NCBI GenBank assembly: GCA_963932145.1 | Contig: OZ010611.1 | Coordinates: 57,979,292 to 58,043,291, forward strand | DNA from: Acanthosepion lycidas | Taxonomy: Eukaryota; Mollusca; Cephalopoda; Sepiida; Sepiidae | Direction of reading: 5' to 3' | Length of the DNA stretch: 64,000 nucleotides | Part shown: one piece after another, positions 1 to 13,100 of the stretch | How positions within the stretch are numbered: the first letter of the stretch is position 1 | How the letters are laid out: each line of letters begins with the position of its first letter | Translations under genes and position numbers: made by a program | The notes under the pieces: model-generated | Seen by the model: the letters and a program-made list of their open reading frames with translations, nothing else | Database searches by the model: none | Told to the model about the DNA's origin: nothing

Positions 1-1410
1 GGGTGATCAGTGTCTTATTCTCTTCTGTTTGTGCCTTGTCTTTAGATTTTCTTCTATATTTAACTTTATGTAGAGGCTAGGCCCACCTCTAAATCTTGGT
101 TGAAATTATTTTTCTTTCTAATTCATAGAAATGGAGTAGCGTGCAATGGTGTCATCTCATACAACAGTGAGTTAGGAGAAAAAATTTGTGGGCACAAAAT
201 GGGTAATCAGTGCCTTATTCTCTTCTGTTTGTGCCTTGTCTTTAGCTTTTTCTTCTATATTTAACTTTATGTAGAGGCTAGGCCCCACTCTAAATCTTGG
301 TTGAAATTATTTTTCATTCTAATTAATACAAATGGAGTAGCGTGCAATGGTGTCGTCTCATACAACAGTGAGTTAGGAGAAAAAATTTGTTGGCACAAAA
401 TGGGTGATCAGTGTCTTATTCTCTTCTATTTGTGCCTGGTCTTTAGCTTTTTCTTCTATATTTAACTTTATGTAGAGGCTAGGACCCCTCTAAATCTTGG
501 TTGAAATTATTTTACGTTCTAATTAATAGAAATGGAGTAGCGTGCAATGGTGCCGTCTCATACAACAGTGAGTTAGGAGAAAAAAATTTGTGGGCACAAA
601 ATGGGTGATCAGTGTCTTATTCTCTTCTGTTTGTGCCTTGTCTTTAGCTTTTTCTTCTATATTTAACTTTATGTAGAGGCTAGGCCCCCCTCTAAATCTT
701 GGTTGAAATTATTTTTCATTCTAATTAATAGAAATGGAGTAGCGTGCAATGGTGTCGTCTCATACAGCAGTGAGTTAGGAGAAAAAATTTGTGGGCACAA
801 AATGGGTGATCAGTGTCTTATTCTCTTCTGTTTGTGCCTTGTCTTTAGCTTTTTCTTCTATATTTAACATTATGCAGAGGCTAGTCCCCCCCTCTAAATC
901 TTGGTTGAAATTATTTTTCATTCTAATTCATAGAAATGTAGTAGCGTGCAATGGTGTCGTCTCATACAACAGTGAGGTAGGAGAAAAAATTTGTTGGCAC
1001 AAAATGGGTGATCAGTGTCTTATTCTCTTCTGTTTGTGCCTTGTCTTTAGCTTTTTCTTCTATATTTAACTTTATGTAGAGGCTAGGCCAATTTCTAAAT
1101 CTTGGTTGAAATTATTTTTCATTCTAATTCATAGAAATGGAGTAGCGTGCAATTGTGTCGTCTCATACAACAGTGAGTTAGGAGAAAAAATTTGTGGGCA
1201 CAAAATGGGTGATCAGTGTCTTATTCTCTTCTGTTTGTGCCTTGTCTTTAGCTTTTTCTTCTATATTTAACATTATGTAGAGGCTAGGCCCCCCTCTAAA
1301 TCTTGGTTGAAATTATTTTTCATTCTACATCATAGAAATGGAGTAGCGTGCAATGGTGTCGTCTCATACAACAGTGAGTTAGGAGAAAAAATTTGTGGTC
1401 ACAAAATGGG
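1..1410 (+). repeat. Family A monomers, no clear higher-order period
   Basis: Seven A monomers of 200-202 bp. The first 620 bases, including the rare markers attaatacaaatgg, gtgcctggtc and aggacccctct, reappear 4,821 bp downstream at about 4,820-5,440, an offset of 24 monomers. Otherwise only monomer-level similarity is visible. Confidence 0.85.
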
Positions 1411-2815
1411 TGATCAGTGCCTTATTCTCTTCTGTTTGTGCCTTGTCTTTAGCTTTTTCTTCTATATTTAACTATATGTAGAGGCTAGGCCCCTTTCTAA
1501 ATCTTGGTTGAAATTATTTTTAATTCTAATTCATAGAAATGGAGTAGCATGCAACGGTGTCGTCTCATACAACAGTGAGTTAGGAGAAAAAATTTGTGGG
1601 CACAAAATGGGTGATCAGTGTCTTATTCTCTTCTGTTTGTGCCTTGTCTTTAGCTTTTTCTTCTATATTTAACATTATGTAGAGGCTAGGCCCCCCTCTA
1701 AATCTTGGTTGAAATTATTTTTCATTCTAATTAATAGAAATGGAGTAGCGTGCAATGGTGTCGTCTCATACAACAGTGAGTTAGGAGAAAATATTTGTGG
1801 GCACAAAATAGGTGATCAGTGTCTTATTCTCTTCTGTTTGTGCCTTGTCTTTAGCTTTTTCTTCTATATTTAACTTTATGTAGAGGCTAGGCCCCCCTCT
1901 AAATCTTGGTTGAAATTATTTTTCATTCTAATTAATAGAAATGGAGTAGCGTGCAATGGTGTCGTCTCATACAACAGTGAGTTAGGAGAAAAAATTTGTT
2001 CGCACAAAATGGGTGATCAGTGTCTTATTCTCTTCTGTTTGTGCCTTGTCTTTAGCTTTTACTTCTATATTTAACTTTATGTAGAAGTTAGGCCCCACTC
2101 TAAATCTTGGTTGAAATTATTTTTCATTCTAATTCATAGAAATGGAGTAGCGTGCAATGGTATCGTCTCATACAACAGTGAGTTAGGAGAAAAAATTTGT
2201 GGGCACAAAATGGGTGATCAGTGTCTTATTCTCTTCTGTTTGTGCCTTGTCTTTAGCTTTTTCTTCTATATTTAACTTTATGTAGAGGCTAGGCCCCTTT
2301 CTAAATCTTGGTTGAAATTATTTTTCATTCTAATTCATAGAAATGGAGTAGCGTGTAATGGTGTAATCTCATACAACAGTGAGTTAGGAGAAAAAATTTG
2401 TGGGCATAAAATGGGTGATCAGTGTCTTATTCTCTTCTGTTCGTGCCTTGTCTTTAGCTTTTTCTTCTATATTTAACTTTATGTAGAGGCTAGGCCCCAT
2501 TCTAAATCTTGGTTGAAATTATTTTTCATTCTAATTCATAGAAATGGAGCAGCGTGCAATGGTGTCGTCTCATACAACAGTGAGTTAGGAGAAAAAATTT
2601 GTGGTCACAAAATGGATGATTAGTGTCTTATTCTCTTCTGTTTGTGCCTTGTCTTTAGCTTTTTCTTCTATATTTAACTTTATGTAGAGGCTAGTCCCCC
2701 ACTAATCTTCGTTGAAATTATTTTTCATTCTAATTCATAAAAATGGAGTAGCGTGCAATGGTGTCGTCTCATACAACAGTGAGTTAGGAGAAAAAATTTG
2801 TGGGCACAAAATGGG
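1411..2815 (+). repeat. Family A 7-mer higher-order repeat, copy 1 (1,405 bp)
   Basis: Seven monomers starting at a TGATCAGTGCC variant. Shared rare markers with copy 2 are actatatgtag, agcatgcaacgg, tttgttcgcac, cttttacttctat, tgtagaagttagg, gtgtaatggtgtaatc, ggagcagcg, tggatgattag, ccactaatcttcg and cataaaaatgg, all at offset 1,405. I noted about one difference (ccccccctct against ccgccctct near 1,691/3,097), so identity is well above 99% by eye. Confidence 0.9.
1612..1812 (+). repeat. Representative family A monomer, 201 bp
   Basis: Measured from one TGATCA to the next. It contains, in order, the pyrimidine tract ending in gtctttag, ttctatatttaac, ggctaggccc, aatcttggttg, attaatagaaatgg, gtagcgtgcaatgg, gtcgtctcatac, acagtgagttaggag and gtgggcac. 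Because 201 is 67 codons, consecutive 201 bp A monomers keep the same reading frame, which explains the longer chance open frames in this block. Confidence 0.9.
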
Positions 2816-4220
2816 TGATCAGTGCCTTATTCTCTTCTGTTTGTGCCTTGTCTTTAGCTTTTTCTTCTATATTTAACTATATGTAGAGGCTAGGCCCCTT
2901 TCTAAATCTTGGTTGAAATTATTTTTAATTCTAATTCATAGAAATGGAGTAGCATGCAACGGTGTCGTCTCATACAACAGTGAGTTAGGAGAAAAAATTT
3001 GTGGGCACAAAATGGGTGATCAGTGTCTTATTCTCTTCTGTTTGTGCCTTGTCTTTAGCTTTTTCTTCTATATTTAACATTATGTAGAGGCTAGGCCGCC
3101 CTCTAAATCTTGGTTGAAATTATTTTTCATTCTAATTAATAGAAATGGAGTAGCGTGCAATGGTGTCGTCTCATACAACAGTGAGTTAGGAGAAAATATT
3201 TGTGGGCACAAAATAGGTGATCAGTGTCTTATTCTCTTCTGTTTGTGCCTTGTCTTTAGCTTTTTCTTCTATATTTAACTTTATGTAGAGGCTAGGCCCC
3301 CCTCTAAATCTTGGTTGAAATTATTTTTCATTCTAATTAATAGAAATGGAGTAGCGTGCAATGGTGTCGTCTCATACAACAGTGAGTTAGGAGAAAAAAT
3401 TTGTTCGCACAAAATGGGTGATCAGTGTCTTATTCTCTTCTGTTTGTGCCTTGTCTTTAGCTTTTACTTCTATATTTAACTTTATGTAGAAGTTAGGCCC
3501 CACTCTAAATCTTGGTTGAAATTATTTTTCATTCTAATTCATAGAAATGGAGTAGCGTGCAATGGTATCGTCTCATACAACAGTGAGTTAGGAGAAAAAA
3601 TTTGTGGGCACAAAATGGGTGATCAGTGTCTTATTCTCTTCTGTTTGTGCCTTGTCTTTAGCTTTTTCTTCTATATTTAACTTTATGTAGAGGCTAGGCC
3701 CCTTTCTAAATCTTGGTTGAAATTATTTTTCATTCTAATTCATAGAAATGGAGTAGCGTGTAATGGTGTAATCTCATACAACAGTGAGTTAGGAGAAAAA
3801 ATTTGTGGGCATAAAATGGGTGATCAGTGTCTTATTCTCTTCTGTTCGTGCCTTGTCTTTAGCTTTTTCTTCTATATTTAACTTTATGTAGAGGCTAGGC
3901 CCCATTCTAAATCTTGGTTGAAATTATTTTTCATTCTAATTCATAGAAATGGAGCAGCGTGCAATGGTGTCGTCTCATACAACAGTGAGTTAGGAGAAAA
4001 AATTTGTGGTCACAAAATGGATGATTAGTGTCTTATTCTCTTCTGTTTGTGCCTTGTCTTTAGCTTTTTCTTCTATATTTAACTTTATGTAGAGGCTAGT
4101 CCCCCACTAATCTTCGTTGAAATTATTTTTCATTCTAATTCATAAAAATGGAGTAGCGTGCAATGGTGTCGTCTCATACAACAGTGAGTTAGGAGAAAAA
4201 ATTTGTGGGCACAAAATGGG
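2816..4220 (+). repeat. Family A 7-mer higher-order repeat, copy 2 (1,405 bp)
   Basis: Directly abuts copy 1 and repeats its markers at offset 1,405. After 4,220 the next monomer no longer matches the start of the unit (tgttcgtgcc and aagattatgtag in place of tgtttgtgcc and actatatgtag), which fixes the right boundary. Confidence 0.9.
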
Positions 4221-6964
4221 TGATCAGTGTCTTATTCTCTTCTGTTCGTGCCTTGTCTTTAGCTTTTTCTTCTATATTTAAGATTATGTAGAGGCTAGGC
4301 CCCATTCTAAATCTTGGTTGAAATTATTTTTCATTCTAATTCATAGAAATGGAGTAGCGTGCAATGGTGTCGTCTCATACAACAGTGAGTTAGGAGAAAA
4401 AATTTGTGGTCACAAAATGGGAGATCAGTGTCTTATTCTCTTCTGTTTGTGCCTTGTCTTTAGCTTTTTCTTCTATATTTAACTTTATGTAGAGGCTAGG
4501 CCCCTTTCTAAATCTTGGTTGAAATTATTTTTAATTCTAATTCATAGAAATGGAGTAGCGTGCAATGGTGTCGTCTCATACAACAGTGAGTTAGGAGAAA
4601 AAATTTGTGGGCACAAAATGGGTGATCAGTGTCTTCTTCTCTTCTGTTTGTGCCTTGTCTTTAGCTTTTTCTTCTATATTTAACTTTATGTAGAGGCTAG
4701 GCCCCTTTCTAAATCTTGGTTGAAATTATTTTTCATTCTAATTCATAGAAATGGAGTAGCGTGCAATGGTGTCATCTCATACAACAGTGAGTTAGGAGAA
4801 AAAAGTTGTGGGCACAAAATGGGTGATCAGTGTCTTATTCTCTTCTGTTCGTGCCTTGTCTTTAGCTTTTTCTTCTATATTTAACTTTATGTAGAGGCTA
4901 GGCCCCATTCTAAATCTTGGTTGAAATTATTTTTCATTCTAATTCATAGAAATGGAGTAGCGTGCAATGGTGTCATCTCATACAACAGTGAGTTAGGAGA
5001 AAAAATTTGTGGGCACAAAATGGGTAATCAGTGCCTTATTCTCTTCTGTTTGTGCCTTGTCTTTAGCTTTTTCTTCTATATTTAACTTTATGTAGAGGCT
5101 AGGCCCCACTCTAAATCTTGGTTGAAATTATTTTTCATTCTAATTAATACAAATGGAGTAGCGTGCAATGGTGACGTCTCATACAACAGTGAGTTAGGAG
5201 AAAAAATTTGTTGGCACAAAATGGGTGTTCAGTGTCTTATTCTCTTCTATTTGTGCCTGGTCTTTAGCTTTTTCTTCTATATTTAACTTTATGTAGAGGC
5301 TAGGACCCCTCTAAATCTTGGTTGAAATTATTTTTCGTTCTAATTAATAGAAATGGAGTAGCGTGCAATGGTGTCGTCTCATACAACAGTGAGTTAGGAA
5401 AAAAAAATTTGTGGGCACAAAATCGGTGATCAGTGTCTTATTCTCTTCTATTTGAGCCTTGTCTGTAGTTTTTTCTTCTATATTTAACTTTATGTAGAGG
5501 CTAGGCCCCTTTCTAAATCTTGGTTGAAATTATTTTTCATTCTAATTCATAGAAATGGAGTAGCGTGATGTGGTGTCATCTCATACAACAGTGAGTTAGT
5601 AGAAAAAATTTGTTGGCACAAAATTGGTGATCAGTGACTTCTTCTCTTCTGTTTGTGCCTTGTCTTTAGCTTTTTCTTCTATAATTAACTTTAAGTAGAG
5701 GCTAGGCCCATTTCTAAATCTTGGTTGAAATTATTTTTCATTCTAATTCATAGAAATGGAGTAGCGTGCAATGGTGTCGTCTCATACAACAGTGAGTTAG
5801 GAGAAAAAATTTGTGGGCACAAAATGGGTAATCAGTGCCTTATTCTTTTCTGTTTGTGCCTTGTCTTTAGCTTTTTCTTCTATAATTAACTTTAAGTAGA
5901 GGCTAGGCCCATTTCTAAATCTTGGTTGAAATTATTTTTCATTCTAATTCATAGAAATGGAGTAGCGTGCAATGGTGTCATCTCATACAACAGTGAGTTA
6001 GGAGAAAAAATTTGTGGGCACAAAATGGGTGATCAGTGTCTTATTCTCTTCTGTTCGTGCCTTGTCTTTAGCTTTTTCTTCTATATTTAACTTTATGTAG
6101 AGGCTAGGCCCCATTCTAAATCTTGGTTGAAATTATTTTTCATTCTAATTCATAGAAATGGAGTAGCGTGCAATGGAGTCATCTCATACAACAGTGAGTT
6201 AGGAGAAAAAATTTGTGGGCACAAAATGGGTAATCAGTGCCTTATTCTTTTCTGTTTGTGCCTTGTCTTTAGCTTTTTCTTCTATAATTAACTTTAAGTA
6301 GAGGCTAGGCCCATTTCTAAATCTTGGTTGAAATTATTTTTCATTCTAATTAATAGAAATGGAGTAGCGTGCAATGGTGTCGTCTCATACAACAGTGAGT
6401 TAGGAGAAAAAATTTGTGGGCACAAAATGGGTGATCAGTGTCTTATTCTCTTCTGCTTGTGCCTTGTCTTTAGCTTTTTCTTCTATATTTAACTTTATGT
6501 AGAGGCTAGGCCCCCCTCTTAATCTTGGTTGAAATTATTTTTCATTCTAATTAATAGAAATGGAGTAGCGTGCAATGGTGTCGTCTCATACAACAGTGAG
6601 TTAGGAGAAAAAATTTGTTGGCACAAAATGTGTGATCAGTGTCTTATTCTCTTCTATTTTTGCCTTGTCTTTAGCTTTTTCTTCTATATTTAACTTTATG
6701 TAGAGGCTAGGCCCCTTTCTAAATCTTGGTTGAAATTATTTTTAATTCTAATTCATAGAAATGGAGTAGCGTGCAATGGTGTCGTCTAATACAACAGTGA
6801 GTTAGGAGAAAAATTTGTGGGCACAAAATGGGTGATCAGTGTCTTCTTCTCTTCTGTTTGTGCCTTGTCTTTAGCTTTTTCTTCTATATTTAACTTTATG
6901 TAGAGGCTAGGCCCCTTTCTAAATCTTGGTTGAAATTATTTTTCATTCTAATTCATAGAAATGG
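4221..6964 (+). repeat. Family A monomers, shuffled variants
   Basis: About 14 A monomers. About 4,820-5,440 repeats the left end of the window. A variant with ataattaactttaagtag recurs at about 5,680, 5,880 and 6,280. A variant with gtctaatacaac and one A fewer in the A-tract at about 6,785 recurs at about 11,815 and 15,421. No gene or unique sequence. Confidence 0.85.
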
Positions 6965-8571
6965 AGTAGCGTGCAATGGTGTCATCTCATACAACAGTGA
7001 GTTAGGAGAAAAAATTTGTGGGCACAAAATGGGTGATCAGTGTCTTATTCTCTTCTGTTCGTGCCTTGTCTTTAGCTTTTTCTTCTATATTTAACTTTAT
7101 GTAGAGGCTAGGCCCCTTTCTAAATCTTGGTTGAAATTATTTTTCATTCTAATTCATAGAAATGGAGTAGCGTGAAATGGTGTCATCTCATACAACAGTG
7201 AGTTAGTAGAACAAATTTGTTGGCACAAAATTGGTGATCAGTGACTTATTCTCTTCTGTTTGTGCCTTGTCTTTAGCTTTTTCTCCTATATTTAAGTTTA
7301 TGTAGAGGCTCCGCCCCCCTCTTAATCTTGGTTGAAATTATTTTTCATTCTAATTAATACAAATGGAGTAGCGTGCAATGGTGTCGTCTCATACAACAGT
7401 GAGTTAGGAGAAAAAATTTGTTGGCACAAAATGTGTGATCAGTGTTTTATTCTCTTCTATTTGTGCCTTGTCTTTAGCTTTTTCTTCTATATTTAACTTT
7501 ATGTAGAGGCTAGGCCCCTTTCTAAATCTTGGTTGTAATTATTTTACATTCTAATTAATAGAAATGGAGTAGCGTGCAATGGTGTCGTCTCATACAACAG
7601 TGAGTTAGGAGAAAAAATTTGTGGGCACAAAATGGGTGATCAGTGTCTTATTCTCTTCTGTTTGTGCCTTGTCTTTAGCTTTTTCTTCTATATTTAACTT
7701 TATGTAGAGGCTAGGCCCCCCTCTTAATCTTGGTTGAAATTATTTTTCATTCTAATTAATAGAAATGGAGTAGCGTGCAATGATATCGTCTCATACAACA
7801 GTGAGTTAGGAGAAAAAATTTGTTGGCACAAAATGTGTGATCAGTGTCTTATTCTCTTCTATTTTTGCCTTGTCTTTAGCTTTTTCTTCTATATTTAACT
7901 TTATGTAGAGGCTAGGCCCCTTTCTAAATCTTGGTTGTAATTATTTTACATTCTAATTCATAGAAATGGAGTAGCGTGCAATGGTGTCGTCTCATACAAC
8001 AGTGAGTTAGGAGAAAAAATTTGTTGGCACAAAATGGGTGATCAGTGTTTATTCTCTTCTGTTTGTGACTTGTCTTTAGCTTTTTCTTCTATATTTAACT
8101 TTATGTAGAGGCTAGGCTCCACTCTAAATCTTGGTTGAAATTATTTTTCATTCTAATTAATACAAATGGAGTAGCGTGCAATGGTGTCGTCTCATACAAC
8201 AGTGAGTTAGGAGAAAAAATTTGTTGGCACAAAATGGGTGTTCAGTGTCTTATTCTCTTCTATTTGTGCCTGGTCTTTAGCTTTTTCTTCTATATTTAAC
8301 TTTATGTAGAGGCTAGGACCCCTCTAAATCTTGGTTGAAATTATTTTTCGTTCTAATTAATAGAAATGGAGTAGCGTGCAATGGTGTCGTCTCATACAAC
8401 AGTGAGTTAGGAGAAAAAAATTTGTGGGCACAAAATCGGTGATCAGTGTCTTATTCTCTTCTATTTGTGCCTTGTCTGTAGCTTTTTCTTCTATATTTAA
8501 CTTTATGTAGAGGCTCGGCCCCCCTCTTAATCTTGGTTGAAATTATTTTTCATTCTAATTAATACAAATGG
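6965..8571 (+). repeat. Family A 8-mer higher-order repeat, copy 1 (1,607 bp)
   Basis: Eight monomers matched at offset 1,607 by gtgaaatggtgtcatc, gtagaacaaattt, ttctcctatatttaag, ggctccgcccc, ggttgtaattattttac, caatgatatcg, cagtgtttattc, ggctccactct, tgggtgttcag, gtgcctggtc, aggacccctct and tttttcgttc. The left boundary is near 6,965, where attcatag and attaatac versions stop matching. Boundaries are approximate to a few tens of bases. Confidence 0.85.
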
Positions 8572-10180
8572 AGTAGCGTGCAATGGTGTCATCTCATACA
8601 ACAGTGAGTTAGGAGAAAAAATTTGTGGGCACAAAATGGGTGATCAGTGTCTTATTCTCTTCTGTTCGTGCCTTGTCTTTAGCTTTTTCTTCTATATTTA
8701 ACTTTATGTAGAGGCTAGGCCCCTTTCTAAATCTTGGTTGAAATTATTTTTCATTCTAATTCATAGAAATGGAGTAGCGTGAAATGGTGTCATCTCATAC
8801 AACAGTGAGTTAGTAGAACAAATTTGTTGGCACAAAATTGGTGATCAGTGACTTATTCTCTTCTGTTTGTGCCTTGTCTTTAGCTTTTTCTCCTATATTT
8901 AAGTTTATGTAGAGGCTCCGCCCCCCTCTTAATCTTGGTTGAAATTATTTTTCATTCTAATTAATACAAATGGAGTAGCGTGCAATGGTGTCGTCTCATA
9001 CAACAGTGAGTTAGGAGAAAAAATTTGTTGGCACAAAATGTGTGATCAGTGTTTTATTCTCTTCTATTTGTGCCTTGTCTTTAGCTTTTTCTTCTATATT
9101 TAACTTTATGTAGAGGCTAGGCCCCTTTCTAAATCTTGGTTGTAATTATTTTACATTCTAATTAATAGAAATGGAGTAGCGTGCAATGGTGTCGTCTCAT
9201 ACAACAGTGAGTTAGGAGAAAAAATTTGTGGGCACAAAATGGGTGATCAGTGTCTTATTCTATTCTGTTTGTGCCTTGTCTTTAGCTTTTTCTTCTATAT
9301 TTAACTTTATGTAGAGGCTAGGCCCCCCTCTTAATCTTGGTTGAAATTATTTTTCATTCTAATTAATAGAAATGGAGTAGCGTGCAATGATATCGTCTCA
9401 TACAACAGTGAGTTAGGAGAAAAAATTTGTTGGCACAAAATGTGTGATCAGTGTCTTATTCTCTTCTATTTTTGCCTTGTCTTTAGCTTTTTCTTCTATA
9501 TTTAACTTTATGTAGAGGCTAGGCCCCTTTCTAAATCTTGGTTGTAATTATTTTACATTCTAATTCATAGAAATGGAGTAGCGTGCAATGGTGTCGTCTC
9601 ATACAACAGTGAGTTAGGAGAAAAAATTTGTTGGCACAAAATGGGTGATCAGTGTTTATTCTCTTCTGTTTGTGACTTGTCTTTAGCTTTTTCTTCTATA
9701 TTTAACTTTATGTAGAGGCTAGGCTCCACTCTAAATCTTGGTTGAAATTATTTTTCATTCTAATTAATACAAATGGAGTAGCGTGCAATGGTGTCGTCTC
9801 ATACAACAGTGAGTTAGGAGAAAAAATTTGTTGGCACAAAATGGGTGTTCAGTGTCTTATTCTCTTCTATTTGTGCCTGGTCTTTAGCTTTTTCTTCTAT
9901 ATTTAACTTTATGTAGAGGCTAGGACCCCTCTAAATCTTGGTTGAAATTATTTTTCGTTCTAATTAATAGAAATGGAGTAGCGTGCAATGGTGTCGTCTC
10001 ATACAACAGTGAGTTAGGAGAAAAAAATTTGTGGGCACAAAATCGGTGATCAGTGTCTTATTCTCTTCTATTTGTGCCTTGTCTGTAGCTTTTTCTTCTA
10101 TATTTAACTTTATGTAGAGGCTCGGCCCCCCTCTTAATCTTGGTTGAAATTATTTTTCATTCTAATTAATACAAATGGAG
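8572..10180 (+). repeat. Family A 8-mer higher-order repeat, copy 2 (1,607 bp)
   Basis: Abuts copy 1 with the same ordered markers. Differences noted are few, for example tctattctg near 9,261 against tctcttctg in copy 1. Most of this unit recurs at offset 3,414 (17 monomers) at about 12,050-13,700. Confidence 0.85.
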
Positions 10181-13100
10181 TAGCGTGCAATGGTGTCGTC
10201 TCATACAACAGTGAGTTAGGAGAAAAAATTTGTTGGCACAAAATGTGTGATCAGTGTCTTATTCTCTTCCATTTGTGCCTTGTCTTTAGCTTTTTCTTCT
10301 ATATTTAACTTTATGTAGAGGCTAGGCCCCTTTCTAAATCTTGGTTGTAATTATTTTACATTCTAATTAATAGAAATGGAGTAGCGTGCAATGGTGTCGT
10401 CTCATACAACAGTGAGTTAGGAGAAAAAATTTGTGGGCACAAAATGGGTGATCAGTGTTTATTCTCTTCTGTTTGTGACTTGTCTTTAGCTTTTTCTTCT
10501 ATATTTAACTTTATGTAGAGGCTAGGCCCCTTTCTAAATCTTCGTTGAAATTATTTTTCTTTCTAATTCATAGAAATGGAGTAGCGTGCAATGGTGTCGT
10601 CTCATACAACAGTGAGTTAGAAGAAAAAATTTATGGGCACAAAATGGGTGATCAGTGTCTAATTCTCTTCTGTTTGTGCCTTGTATTTAGCTTTTTCTTC
10701 TATATTTAACTTTATGTTGAGGCTAGGCCCCTTTCTAAATCTTGGTTGAAATTATTTTTCATTCTAATTAATAGAAATGGAGTAGCGTGCAATGGTGTCG
10801 TCTCATACAACAGTGAGTTAGGAGAAAAAATTTGTGGGCACAAAATGAGTGATCAGTGTCTTATTCTCTTCTGTTTGTGCCTTGTCTTTAGCTTTCTCTT
10901 CTATATTCAACTTTATGTAGAGGCTAGGCCCCCCTCTAAATCTTGGTTGAAATTATTTTTCATTGTAATTAATAGAAATGGAGTAGCGTGCAATGGTGTC
11001 GTCTCATACAACAGTGAGTTAGAAGAAAAAATTTGTGGGCACAAAATGGGTGATCAGTGTCTTATTCTCTTCTGTTTGTGCCTTGTCTTTAGCTTTTTCT
11101 TCTATATTTAACTTTATGTAGAGGCTAGGGCCCTTTCTAAATCTTGGTTGAAATTATTTTTCATTCTAATTCATAGAAATGGAGTAGCGTGCAATGGTGT
11201 CATCTCATACAACAGTGAGTTAGGAGAAAAAATTTGTGGGCACAAAATGGGTAATCAGTGCCTTATTCTCTTCTGTTTGTGCCTTGTCTTTAGCTTTTTC
11301 TTCTATATTTAACTTTATGTAGAGGCTAGGCCCCACTCTAAATCTTGGTTGAAATTATTTTTCATTCTAATTAATACAAATGGAGTAGCGTGCAATGGTG
11401 TCGTCTCATACAACAGTGAGTTAGGAGAAAAAATTTGTTGGCACAAAATGTGTGATCAGTGTCTTATTCTCTTCTATTTTTGCCTTGTCTTTAGCTTTTT
11501 CTTCTATATTTAACTTTATGTAGAGGCTAGGCCCCCCTCTTAATCTTGGTTGAAATTATTTTTCATTCTAATTAATAGAAATGGAGTAGCGTGCAATGGT
11601 GTCGTCTCATACAACAGTGAGTTAGGAGAAAAAATTTGTTGGCACAAAATGTGTGATCAGTGTCTTATTCTCTTCTATTTTTGCCTTGTCTTTAGCTTTT
11701 TCTTCTATATTTAACTTTATGTAGAGGCTAGGCCCCTTTCTAAATCTTGGTTGAAATTATTTTTAATTCTAATTCATAGAAATGGAGTAGCGTGCAATGG
11801 TGTCGTCTAATACAACAGTGAGTTAGGAGAAAAATTTGTGGGCACAAAATGGGTGATCAGTGTCTTCTTCTCTTCTGTTTGTGCCTTGTCTTTAGCTTTT
11901 TCTTCTATATTTAACTTTATGTAGAGGCTAGGCCCCTTTCTAAATCTTGGTTGAAATTATTTTTCATTCTAATTCATAGAAATGGAGTAGCGTGCAATGG
12001 TGTCATCTCATACAACAGTGAGTTAGGAGAAAAAATTTGTGGGCACAAAATGGGTGATCAGTGTCTTATTCTCTTCTGTTCGTGCCTTGTCTTTAGCTTT
12101 TTCTTCTATATTTAACTTTATGTAGAGGCTAGGCCCCTTTCTAAATCTTGGTTGAAATTATTTTTCATTCTAATTCATAGAAATGGAGTAGCGTGAAATG
12201 GTGTCATCTCATACAACAGTGAGTTAGTAGAACAAATTTGTTGGCACAAAATTGGTGATCAGTGACTTATTCTCTTCTGTTTGTGCCTTGTCTTTAGCTT
12301 TTTCTCCTATATTTAAGTTTATGTAGAGGCTCCGCCCCCCTCTTAATCTTGGTTGAAATTATTTTTCATTCTAATTAATAGAAATGGAGTAGCGTGCAAT
12401 GGTGTCGTCTCATACAACAGTGAGTTAGGAGAAAAAATTTGTTGGCACAAAATGTGTGATCAGTGTTTTATTCTCTTCTATTTGTGCCTTGTCTTTAGCT
12501 TTTTCTTCTATATTTAACTTTATGTAGAGGCTAGGCCCCTTTCTAAATCTTGGTTGTAATTATTTTACATTCTAATTAATAGAAATGGAGTAGCGTGCAA
12601 TGGTGTCGTCTCATACAACAGTGAGTTAGGAGAAAAAATTTGTGGGCACAAAATGGGTGATCAGTGTCTTATTCTCTTCTGTTTGTGCCTTGTCTTTAGC
12701 TTTTTCTTCTATATTTAACTTTATGTAGAGGCTAGGCCCCCCTCTTAATCTTGGTTGAAATTATTTTTCATTCTAATTAATAGAAATGGAGTAGCGTGCA
12801 ATGATATCGTCTCATACAACAGTGAGTTAGGAGAAAAAATTTGTTGGCACAAAATGTGTGATCAGTGTCTTATTCTCTTCTATTTTTGCCTTGTCTTTAG
12901 CTTTTTCTTCTATATTTAACTTTATGTAGAGGCTAGGCCCCTTTCTAAATCTTGGTTGTAATTATTTTACATTCTAATTCATAGAAATGGAGTAGCGTGC
13001 AATGGTGTCGTCTCATACAACAGTGAGTTAGGAGAAAAAATTTGTTGGCACAAAATGGGTGATCAGTGTTTATTCTCTTCTGTTTGTGACTTTTCTTTAG

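Noticed and set aside
10530-10560. CENP-B-box-like start, cttcgttgaaa, in some A monomers (also about 14,154, 18,573 and 20,183)
   Set aside because: The TTCG and a central A match the box, but the required CGGG part is absent (tattt instead). It arises by one base change from the common cttggttg, so similarity is probably chance.
10746-11111. 121-codon open frame, with a matching one at 14,361-14,726
   Set aside because: It is two satellite monomers read in frame, begins at TTG, has no start context, and recurs only because the 3,615 bp unit was duplicated. The other + strand frames, such as 791-1,069, 23,393-23,596, 48,605-48,808 and 63,297-63,512, are the same kind of by-product.
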